NCBI RefSeq assembly: GCF_045862745.1
Contig: NZ_BQXN01000023.1
Span: forward strand, 1 to 38,802
Origin: Furfurilactobacillus entadae
GTDB taxonomy: Bacteria; Bacillota; Bacilli; Lactobacillales; Lactobacillaceae
Direction: 5' to 3'
Length of the DNA: 38,802 bases
Shown: in pieces, positions 32,333 through 38,802 of the stretch
Layout of the letters: every line of letters starts with the position of its first letter
Numbering within the stretch: the first letter of the stretch is position 1
Made by a program: the position numbers and the translations under genes
Notes under the pieces: model-generated
The model's database searches: none
The model's input: only the letters and a program-made list of their open reading frames with translations
What the model was told of the DNA's origin: nothing

Positions 32333-33511
32333 GTGAATATCGGGATATTTACTGATACATATTTTCCGCAGGTAAGTGGTGTGGCCACTTCCATAAAAAC
32401 GCTTCGTGACCAATTAGAACAAAATGGTCACTCAGTGTACATCTTTACGTCAACAGACCCGAAGGTTGATAAGGACGTGTATGAACGGAATATTTTTCGG
32501 TTTCCATCAGTTCCGTTCGTTTCATTCACTGATCGGCGCATTGCCGTCCGGGGGATGTTTCATGCGTTGCAAATCGCTAAGGATCTCCACCTTGACATTA
32601 TTCATACGCAGACCGAGTTTTCGATGGGCTTAATGGGGAAATTCATTGCCCATACGTTAAAAATCCCCGTTATCCATACGTACCACACAATGTATGAAGA
32701 TTATTTACACTACATTGCAAACGGAAAATTATTACGGCCACGACAGGTTAAAACCATGACACGTGGCTACCTGCGCGGGGTTGAGGGGGTTGTGGCACCG
32801 TCTGAACGAGTGCTGACAACCTTGACGGCTTACGGCGTCAAAACGCCGATCCGGGTTATTCCGACCGGTGTGAATTTGCCGCAGTATGAACAAGTTAAGG
32901 CAAATCATCTCCGTGAGCAGTTCGGTTTTTCAGCGACAACGCCGGTATTGCTTTCCTTATCACGGCTTGCGTTTGAAAAGAATATTCATGAAATCATTAT
33001 GGCGTTACCAGATGTGCTGGCTGAACAACCAACGGCACAATTGTTAATTGTTGGTGACGGTCCGGCGCGTGAAGATCTGGAAGAACAGGTTAAGACCATG
33101 AAGTTAGCGGATCACGTCACGTTTACTGGTGAAGTTGCTAATGATGAAGTTTACCAATACTATCAGATGGCAAACGTCTTTGTTTCGGCCAGTGATTCAG
33201 AGTCACAGGGGCTTACGTACATCGAGGCGATTGCTGCGCACACGCCAATTGTGGTGATGAGTAGTCCGTACGCGGATGACCTATTAACAGTTCCGGCAGT
33301 CGGGCAAACCTTTCATCAACAGGATGAATTGGTGCACGCGGTGTGCGACTACCTAGCTAACCGGGTTGACTTGTCAGATCGGTCGGTGCGTCAACGGATC
33401 CTGTACGAGATTTCTGCAGATGCCTTTGGAAAACGAATTATTCAGTTCTATGCCGATGCGCAGTTAATCTATCAGGAAGATAGTGAAAAATCAGCCAAGT
33501 TGAGTGATTAA
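32333..33511 (+). CDS. lafA: 1,2-diacylglycerol 3-glucosyltransferase, LafA type (GT4)
   Basis: A 392-residue membrane-associated GT4 enzyme expected to add the first glucose to diacylglycerol, making the glycolipid anchor of lipoteichoic acid. The N-terminus reads NIGIFTDTYFPQVSGVATSI, the family hallmark, followed by HTQTEFSMGL and HTYHTMYEDYLHY. The C-terminal donor half has RLAFEKN, VGDGPAREDLE and the E-x7-E type motif SESQGLTYIEAIA. The start was placed at GTG 32333 with AGGGGG seven bases upstream; 21 extra upstream residues are possible in frame but would begin at the transcription start. The next gene, lafB, is its usual partner. Confidence 0.9.
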   Translation: MNIGIFTDTYFPQVSGVATSIKTLRDQLEQNGHSVYIFTSTDPKVDKDVYERNIFRFPSVPFVSFTDRRIAVRGMFHALQIAKDLHLDIIHTQTEFSMGLMGKFIAHTLKIPVIHTYHTMYEDYLHYIANGKLLRPRQVKTMTRGYLRGVEGVVAPSERVLTTLTAYGVKTPIRVIPTGVNLPQYEQVKANHLREQFGFSATTPVLLSLSRLAFEKNIHEIIMALPDVLAEQPTAQLLIVGDGPAREDLEEQVKTMKLADHVTFTGEVANDEVYQYYQMANVFVSASDSESQGLTYIEAIAAHTPIVVMSSPYADDLLTVPAVGQTFHQQDELVHAVCDYLANRVDLSDRSVRQRILYEISADAFGKRIIQFYADAQLIYQEDSEKSAKLSD

Positions 33512-33518
33512 CTTTGTC

Positions 33519-33568
33519 AAACACGTGTTGCCGGCTGGCGGTTAGTCAGTTGGGAACACGTGTTTTTT
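33519..33568 (+). terminator. Hairpin between lafA and lafB, possible attenuator
   Basis: The sequence AACACGTGTT occurs at 33520-33529 and again at 33555-33564. Being self-complementary, the two copies pair as an 11-bp stem (AAACACGTGTT with AACACGTGTTT), followed by TTTT. It could terminate part of the transcripts before lafB. Confidence 0.6.
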
Positions 33569-33597
33569 AAACTAAAGGAATGTTTGAGGAGTCAGTA

Positions 33598-34620
33598 ATG
33601 TTACGAATTAACATGTTTTCAGCGGCAACGTCTGTCCCTGGCCAGGGGGTCGGCAGTGCTTACATGGAGCTGGTCAAATTATTGAGAGATAATTTTGATG
33701 GTGAGTTTGATGTGCGGATCAATAAGTGGGGGCGCGCTGACATCACACACTATCACACAGTGAATTTTCCCTACTATTTATCGACTTTTTTACCCGGTCG
33801 CGGACGAAAAATTGGGTACGTGCATTTTTTACCGGAGACCATGGAGGGGAGTCTTAAACTGCCACCGGTCGCTAAGCAAATCTTTTATCACTACCTGATT
33901 TCGTTTTATAAGCGGATGGATCACATTGTGGTGGTGAACCCCACGTTTATTCCTAAGCTGGAAGCTTACGATATTCCCCGCGGGAAAATTACGTACATTC
34001 CGAATTTTGTGGCCAAGAGTGAATTCTATGAAATGACTCCAGAAGAAAAGGTGGCCACCCGGGACCGCTATCACTATGATCAAAAGCGCTTTACGGTGCT
34101 AGGAATTGGTCAAATTCAGGAACGAAAAGGTGTTCGTGACTTCATTACGTTGGCAAAGAACAATCCTGATGTGCAGTTTATCTGGGCTGGCGGATTTTCG
34201 TTTGGCCGGATCACAGATGGGTATGCTGATTTAAAACGGGTGGTGGATAATCCACCGGCAAACTTGTCATTCCCTGGGATTGTGGATCGGGAAGCCCTAG
34301 TGGATTATTACAACATGGCTGACTTATTTTTATTACCGTCGTATAATGAACTGTTTCCAATGTCGGTGTTAGAAGCATTTAGCTGTGGAACACCAGTGTT
34401 ACTGCGTGATCTGGATCTTTACCGTGCCATTATTGATGGCTATTACGAAAGCGCGAGTAACGTGAGCGGGATGCAGCAGAAGCTGACCGCGTTACAAACA
34501 AATCCAGCGGGGATGAAGCATTTGCACGATCAGGCCTTATTGGGGGCGGATGAATATTCTGCTAGCCATTTGGCTCAGATCTGGCACCGGTTCTACCGCG
34601 AACAGGCAGGAGAAAAGTAG
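33598..34620 (+). CDS. lafB: Glycolipid glycosyltransferase, LafB type (GT4)
   Basis: A 340-residue GT4 enzyme expected to add the second sugar to monoglucosyl-diacylglycerol. Family features are MFSAATSVPGQGVGSAYMEL at the start, DITHYHTVNFPYY, GYVHFLPETMEGSL, ITYIPNFV and, in the donor half, GIGQIQERKG and YNELFPMSVLEAFSCGTPV. The start was set at ATG 33598, with GAGGAG six bases upstream; an ATG 18 bases earlier has its site too close. Its gene follows lafA and precedes an LPG_synthase_TM gene, an arrangement known from lactobacilli and Listeria. Confidence 0.9.
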   Translation: MLRINMFSAATSVPGQGVGSAYMELVKLLRDNFDGEFDVRINKWGRADITHYHTVNFPYYLSTFLPGRGRKIGYVHFLPETMEGSLKLPPVAKQIFYHYLISFYKRMDHIVVVNPTFIPKLEAYDIPRGKITYIPNFVAKSEFYEMTPEEKVATRDRYHYDQKRFTVLGIGQIQERKGVRDFITLAKNNPDVQFIWAGGFSFGRITDGYADLKRVVDNPPANLSFPGIVDREALVDYYNMADLFLLPSYNELFPMSVLEAFSCGTPVLLRDLDLYRAIIDGYYESASNVSGMQQKLTALQTNPAGMKHLHDQALLGADEYSASHLAQIWHRFYREQAGEK

Positions 34621-34622
34621 GA

Positions 34623-35684
34623 ATGTCACGACGAAATCGCATTGTTTTAGTGATCATGTTGTTGATTGGGATTGGGATTTTTGCGTATTCACTTCGCAAC
34701 GTCGCGTTGGCGCAAGTTATTCATGATTTTTTGAACATCAACGGGTGGTGGCTCCTGGTCGCGGTGCTCTGCATGGTCGGGTACCTGCTGATTGAAGCGC
34801 GAATTATGCAGGTGTTTGTTAATGACAGAATTAGTGGGTTTACGTTTAAAGACGCACTTCGCATTCCGCTTATCGAACAACTCTTTAATGGGATCACACC
34901 GTTTTCTAGTGGGGGCCAACCAGCACAACTGATTGCCATGATTCAAACGGGGGTGGATGGTGGCCGGGCGAGTTCTGTCTTGTTAATGAAGTTTGTCGTT
35001 TATCAGGGCATGATCGTGATCAACTTTTTGATCGCACTCACAATTGGCTTTCAATACCTTGCAGAAAAGCTGCATTACTTGGCGCTTTTCGTGGTTTTTG
35101 GCTTCTTAATTCACCTGGTTGTGATCCTCGGACTGCTGATGATTATGTTCTGGCATTCGATGACCAAACGCTTAGTGAATCTTTGCATGAAACCATTGGC
35201 GTGGTTTGTTAAGCCAGAACGATATGAGCGTTGGCGGGTAACACTGGATGAGAAGATTGATTCTTTTTATTTAGAAAGTCTCCGCATTAAGTCACAATGG
35301 CGCCTCATGGTTCACGTGGCGTTATTGACAATGGCTCAGCTGGCAATTTACTACCTCATTCCATACTTCATCATGTTGGCGCTGGGGTATAGCCACGTTA
35401 ATATTCTGATGGTAACGGCGCTACACGTGCTCATTGTCATGGTGATTTCACTGTTTCCAATTCCTGGTGGGGCAGGGGGCGCCGAATTCAGTTTCGAAGC
35501 ACTCTTTGCAAGTTACGTGACTAGCCGCTCAAAGTTGGTGTTGGCAATGATTTTATGGCGGATCATTACGTATTACCTGGGGATGTTCTCCGGGATGTGG
35601 GCAATGGCTTTAAAACCGGATCGTGTGACTGAGCGACCGACGAACCGCAAAGAACTAATGAAACAACAAGAGGGAAACAAATGA
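34623..35684 (+). CDS. Flippase-like LPG_synthase_TM (UPF0104) membrane protein
   Basis: A 353-residue protein with about eight membrane helices of the UPF0104/LPG_synthase_TM family, the membrane half of MprF-type proteins without the soluble transferase domain. Diagnostic segments are GITPFSSGGQPAQLIAM near residue 90 and FPIPGGAGGAEFSFEALF near 280. Such stand-alone proteins are thought to flip lipids or glycolipids. Position directly after lafAB suggests it handles the glycolipid anchor, which is inference. It starts 2 bp after lafB and overlaps the next gene by four bases (ATGA). Confidence 0.87.
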   Translation: MSRRNRIVLVIMLLIGIGIFAYSLRNVALAQVIHDFLNINGWWLLVAVLCMVGYLLIEARIMQVFVNDRISGFTFKDALRIPLIEQLFNGITPFSSGGQPAQLIAMIQTGVDGGRASSVLLMKFVVYQGMIVINFLIALTIGFQYLAEKLHYLALFVVFGFLIHLVVILGLLMIMFWHSMTKRLVNLCMKPLAWFVKPERYERWRVTLDEKIDSFYLESLRIKSQWRLMVHVALLTMAQLAIYYLIPYFIMLALGYSHVNILMVTALHVLIVMVISLFPIPGGAGGAEFSFEALFASYVTSRSKLVLAMILWRIITYYLGMFSGMWAMALKPDRVTERPTNRKELMKQQEGNK

Positions 35685-35938
35685 ATGATGAAGAAAAAAC
35701 ACCGCTAGAAACGATTATAGGACGGCTTCGGGCCATGCAGTTTGATCGTCATCAAACGATTCAAACACGATACTTTGAGCAATTTGGCGTTCCCGTTTGC
35801 AAAGTCTCATTGGATCACCTAACGGGAGAGTGGCAGGTTCAGGATGCGCGAACAACACCAGCCTTTAGTTACGACAATGTCGATATGGTGGCTGTTGTGA
35901 TCTATGATGCACTCAACGAATTTGAAGCCGTCTTTTAA
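35681..35938 (+). CDS. YkuJ-like DUF1797 protein
   Basis: An 85-residue soluble protein of the YkuJ (DUF1797) family, recognised by the region RYFEQFGVPVCKVSLD and the C-terminal YDNVDMVAVVIYDALNEF, similar to the FDNIDMVSIEIFELL end of the Bacillus protein. The function is unknown. The start overlaps the preceding stop (ATGA), so translation is coupled. It ends this operon just before a terminator hairpin. Confidence 0.8.
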   Translation: MNDEEKTPLETIIGRLRAMQFDRHQTIQTRYFEQFGVPVCKVSLDHLTGEWQVQDARTTPAFSYDNVDMVAVVIYDALNEFEAVF

Positions 35939-35968
35939 ATTTCGGCTGACAACTAAGAATTTATGAAG

Positions 35969-36003
35969 AACCCCGCCAATGTTTGAAATTGTGCGGGGTT
36001 TGT
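35969..36003 (+). terminator. Terminator hairpin after the ykuJ-like gene, overlapping the next promoter
   Basis: Stem AACCCCGC (35969-35976) with GCGGGGTT (35993-36000), extended by CAAT/ATTG with one bulge. Only a short TT follows. The right arm lies in the spacer of the ltaS promoter. Confidence 0.6.
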
Positions 36004-36010
36004 CTATAAT
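35983..36010 (+). promoter_or_regulatory. Candidate ltaS promoter
   Basis: TTGAAA (35983-35988), 16-bp spacer, TATAAT (36005-36010). The spacer contains the right arm of the preceding terminator. Confidence 0.6.
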
Positions 36011-36079
36011 ATGGATTTGTTGAGTTTAAGCTTGATTAAAGCTTCGCTTTAGCAATTTTAGCGATCAAATTGATAACGA

Positions 36080-36108
36080 GCCCCTAGACATGGTGTTATG
36101 TGAGGGGC
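36080..36108 (+). promoter_or_regulatory. Leader hairpin just upstream of the ltaS ribosome site
   Basis: GCCCCT (36080-36085) pairs with AGGGGC (36103-36108), with inner CAT/ATG pairing. It ends two bases before GGAGG (36111-36115). It may affect translation; no ligand is known. Confidence 0.4.
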
Positions 36109-36123
36109 GTGGAGGACTAACAC

Positions 36124-38202
36124 ATGGCGAAATTCTTCAAGGGCCTGTATGCCAAATTAAATACGACCCTCGGCTTTTTTATCCTGACAACGGTGTTGTT
36201 TTGGTTGAAAACATACCTTGCGTACCGGACAAAGTTTACATTAGGTGCAACGACGCCGATTCAGCAGTTCATTTTGATGCTGAATCCAATTCCAACGGCG
36301 CTGCTGTTGTTCGGGATCGCACTGTATTTTCGGGGAAAACTTGCCTACTGGTTGATGATGATCATCGACTTCCTTCAAAGTTTGTGGTTATTTTCCAACA
36401 TTTTGTACTACCGTGAATTTTCGGATTTCCTGTCAATGGGGATCATGAAAGGTTCCGGTGCGGTTGATAATAACCTTGGGAAGTCGTTGGCGGGAATTCT
36501 TCACGCGACGGACTTCCTTGTGTTCCTTGATGTGGCATTCTTAATTGTCATGTTATTGACCAAACTGATCAAGGTAGATAAGCGGCCCTTAAAGAAGCGG
36601 TTCGCCGTGACCATGACGGTTTTTGCAATGGCCTTGATGATGACGGATTACGGATTGTCTGTAAACGACCGGTCAGGGTTATTGACCCGGACATTTGATA
36701 ATAACTACATTGTGAAGTACTTAGGGTTAAACGAGTACGCAGTCTTTAATATTTATCAAACGCACCAACAAGAGACCAGCCGGGAAAGAGCCTCAAAGGA
36801 CGATCTCCAGGCGGTCAAGACGTACCTGAAGGAAAATCCGGCGGGGGAAAACTTCCAATACTTCGGGAAAGAACAAGGGAAGAACGTGTTTGTCTTCCAT
36901 TTGGAAAGTTTCCAACAATTCCTAATTGATTATAAGTGGAAGAACCAGGAAGTAACGCCAAACATTAACGCGTTCTATCACGATCAGAACACAACAGCGT
37001 TTGATAACTTCTATAACCAGGTTGGTCAAGGGAAGACCTCTGATGCAGAAATGATGATGGAAAACTCCCTTTATGGTCTGCCAACTGGGTCTGCCATGGT
37101 GACATATGGGTCATCAAACACGTTCCAAGCTGCACCATCAGTATTGGCCCAGCATGGGTATACAACGGCCGCAATGCACGGGGATGTCCCAAGTTTCTGG
37201 AATCGTGGAAACACATATAAGGCATGGGGCTACGAGAACTTCTTTAGTAAAGCCTTCTATCCTAATGCGGATAAACCAAGTAATAACGTTGGGTATGGGT
37301 TAAAAGACAAGATCTTCCTTGATGATTCTTCTAAATATATTGAACAGCTCCCACAACCGTTCTATGTTAAGGTGATTACGGTCACGAACCATTATCCTTA
37401 TTTGTTGGGCAAAAAGGACGCTTCCTTCCCAAAGACCAATACTGGGGATGACACTGTGGATGGGTACGTTGTCACAGCCCATTATCTGGATCAGGCGTTT
37501 GGTGAGTTTATTAATTACCTGAAGAAGGCGGGGATGTACGATAATTCAATGATTGTCGTGTATGGTGATCACTACGGGATTTCAAATAACCACCGTCCTG
37601 CAATTGCAAAGCTCCTTGGGAAGAAAACCGTTACGGATTACGACCTTGCCCAGTTCCAAAAGGTGCCATTTATGATTCATGCACCTGGTGTGCAGGGCGG
37701 CGTGAACCATACGTATGGTGGTGAGATCGATGCATTGCCAACCATGATGGACTTACTCGGCATTAAGACGACTGGCAATTACATCATGATGGGACAAGAC
37801 ATGCTGTCGACACAGCGGAACCAAATCGTACCGTTTAGAGATGGTAACTTCGTAACGCCGAAGTATACCAAGGTCGGAAACAAGGTCTATGATACAAGTA
37901 CCGGAAAACTGTTATCGTTGACTGACGCGCAGAAGAAGGAAGTTGCGGCAGATCAGGCTCACGTTAATAAGGTTCTGGGCTTGTCGGATAAGATCATTAC
38001 AGGGGATCTCCTTCGTTTTTACACGCCAACGGGCTATAAAAAGGTGGATAAGGCCGATTACGACTATTCAGTAAGTGCAACAAAGGCACGACTGAAGAAG
38101 GAACAAAAGGAAAATCCAACTAGCGCAAAGGCCAAGAATGGCGGTAAAACAACAACGAACGACTACAGTACGGATGCACCTGAAGTCGCTAAAACTAAGT
38201 AA
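36124..38202 (+). CDS. ltaS: Lipoteichoic acid synthase
   Basis: A 692-residue polyglycerol-phosphate LTA synthase. Five helices occupy the first ~220 residues, then comes an extracellular sulfatase-type domain with the LtaS catalytic set: E261 in HLESFQQ, T305 (nucleophile) in GQGKTSDAEM, W357-type residue in SFWNRG, and D482-H483 in YGDHYG. The domain polymerises glycerol phosphate from phosphatidylglycerol on the glycolipid anchor made by LafA/LafB, whose genes lie upstream. The C-terminal ~50 residues are basic and disordered-looking. GGAGG stands eight bases before ATG. Confidence 0.95.
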   Translation: MAKFFKGLYAKLNTTLGFFILTTVLFWLKTYLAYRTKFTLGATTPIQQFILMLNPIPTALLLFGIALYFRGKLAYWLMMIIDFLQSLWLFSNILYYREFSDFLSMGIMKGSGAVDNNLGKSLAGILHATDFLVFLDVAFLIVMLLTKLIKVDKRPLKKRFAVTMTVFAMALMMTDYGLSVNDRSGLLTRTFDNNYIVKYLGLNEYAVFNIYQTHQQETSRERASKDDLQAVKTYLKENPAGENFQYFGKEQGKNVFVFHLESFQQFLIDYKWKNQEVTPNINAFYHDQNTTAFDNFYNQVGQGKTSDAEMMMENSLYGLPTGSAMVTYGSSNTFQAAPSVLAQHGYTTAAMHGDVPSFWNRGNTYKAWGYENFFSKAFYPNADKPSNNVGYGLKDKIFLDDSSKYIEQLPQPFYVKVITVTNHYPYLLGKKDASFPKTNTGDDTVDGYVVTAHYLDQAFGEFINYLKKAGMYDNSMIVVYGDHYGISNNHRPAIAKLLGKKTVTDYDLAQFQKVPFMIHAPGVQGGVNHTYGGEIDALPTMMDLLGIKTTGNYIMMGQDMLSTQRNQIVPFRDGNFVTPKYTKVGNKVYDTSTGKLLSLTDAQKKEVAADQAHVNKVLGLSDKIITGDLLRFYTPTGYKKVDKADYDYSVSATKARLKKEQKENPTSAKAKNGGKTTTNDYSTDAPEVAKTK

Positions 38203-38241
38203 CAAAAAAAGATTCCACAATTTGTGGAATCTTTTTTTGTT
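38201..38241. terminator. Terminator after ltaS
   Basis: Perfect arms around GATTCCACA and TGTGGAATC, with a long A-run left and T-run right. Confidence 0.94.
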
Positions 38242-38411
38242 CGGAAATCCTTTGTGGGTGGATGAGGTTGGTCGGGATTTTACCGGGAAATAACGACTTC
38301 GGTGAAGTGGAGTTACTTTAAAAGCGAACAAATTTGCAATTGGAACCGGATTATTGTTGGATATCCCGGATGTGAATCTCGTTTTAAGGCCGCTTTTTTG
38401 CAAATTGGTGC

Positions 38412-38440
38412 TTGACCGGTCTAGGGTGCTTTGATAAGAT
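38412..38440 (+). promoter_or_regulatory. rRNA operon promoter P1
   Basis: TTGACC (38412-38417), 17-bp spacer, TAAGAT (38435-38440). Confidence 0.75.
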
Positions 38441-38506
38441 AGCTTATGTTGTCAGGGAGTGCTTGAGCGACAAGCGATTGATCGAATATTTCCTGATAAA
38501 AAAAGC

Positions 38507-38535
38507 TTGACGATTTCAAAGCCAAATGATATAGT
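38507..38535 (+). promoter_or_regulatory. rRNA operon promoter P2
   Basis: TTGACG (38507-38512), 17-bp spacer, TATAGT (38530-38535), preceded by an A-run (an UP-type element). P1 and P2 are 95 bp apart. Confidence 0.88.
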
Positions 38536-38563
38536 AATTAAGTTGTCTTGAGGCAACGAGTTA

Positions 38564-38577
38564 GATCTTTGAAAACT
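38564..38577 (+). promoter_or_regulatory. boxA-like rRNA antitermination element
   Basis: GATCTTTGAAAACT, followed by GAACAA, is the conserved leader sequence of Firmicutes rRNA operons and lies about 20 bases after the expected P2 start. Confidence 0.75.
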
Positions 38578-38702
38578 GAACAACGTTTCGACGAATCAAA
38601 TGTGTAGGGTCTTTGACCGAAAGTTCAAAACAATACAATTGTGAAGTCAATTCACTTTATAACCAAGTAACAAAAACAAGAGTTAGTTCAAATAACTCAT
38701 TA

Positions 38703-38802
<100 letters not shown>

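Larger units (their letters stand above)
38242..38702 (+). other. rRNA operon leader region
   Basis: About 460 bases without a gene. It holds two strong promoters in tandem, a boxA-like antitermination sequence and an AT-rich leader that ends at the 16S gene. The first ~170 bases (38242-38411) show nothing I can name. Confidence 0.7.

Overview
The window looks like a chromosome segment of a lactic acid bacterium in the Lactobacillaceae. Supports are a 16S rRNA 5' end at the right edge, a PepS-type M29 aminopeptidase, a ptsHI operon, a Zn-finger ClpE behind CtsR/HrcA operators, LafA/LafB/LtaS lipoteichoic acid genes, strong AGGAGG ribosome sites and frequent GTG/TTG starts. The 16S piece is too short for me to name a genus.

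Layout. Positions 1-283 hold the tail of an IS3-family element. From 320 to 4130 there are an aminopeptidase, a BrkB-type membrane protein, two divergent GtrA-type membrane proteins and a flavodoxin, separated by bidirectional terminators. From 4406 to 9563 lies the first exopolysaccharide (EPS) block: Wzx flippase, initiating sugar-phosphate transferase, DUF4422 transferase, GT4 transferase and UDP-galactopyranose mutase (glf). Two unrelated genes follow (DUF402/Ntdp-like and AI-2E/PerM-like). The second EPS block, 11759-14688, has a GT2 transferase, a Wzz-like chain-length protein and a Wzy-like polymerase, behind a leader of about 300 nt that appears to fold into a closed RNA domain. Then come prfC, a GtrB/CsbB-type bactoprenol glycosyltransferase (minus), htpX-lemA (minus), a GNAT acetyltransferase with no normal start codon, a MucBP-type protein (minus) and clpE (minus).

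From 23459 to 38202 the plus strand is mostly cell-envelope genes: a very large LTA-synthase-like protein, YfhO, a 60-residue small protein, ptsH-ptsI, lafA, lafB, a flippase-like LPG_synthase_TM protein, a ykuJ-like gene and ltaS. The window ends with tandem rRNA promoters, a boxA-like element and the first ~100 bases of 16S rRNA.

How the genes fit together. The EPS blocks supply the membrane steps of a Wzx/Wzy pathway, with galactofuranose implied by glf, but no tyrosine kinase or phosphatase partner for the Wzz protein is present. LafA and LafB would make the diglycosyl-diacylglycerol anchor, LtaS would polymerise polyglycerol phosphate, and GtrB, GtrA and YfhO are the families that glycosylate LTA outside the membrane in other Firmicutes. 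The window is therefore an envelope-glycopolymer neighbourhood interleaved with housekeeping genes. I saw no prophage, CRISPR array, tRNA gene or obvious defence system. The most unusual signals are the folded leader at 11465-11710, the near-cognate start of the acetyltransferase, the N-terminal extension of the 999-residue LTA-synthase-like protein, and the paired CIRCE/CtsR control of clpE.
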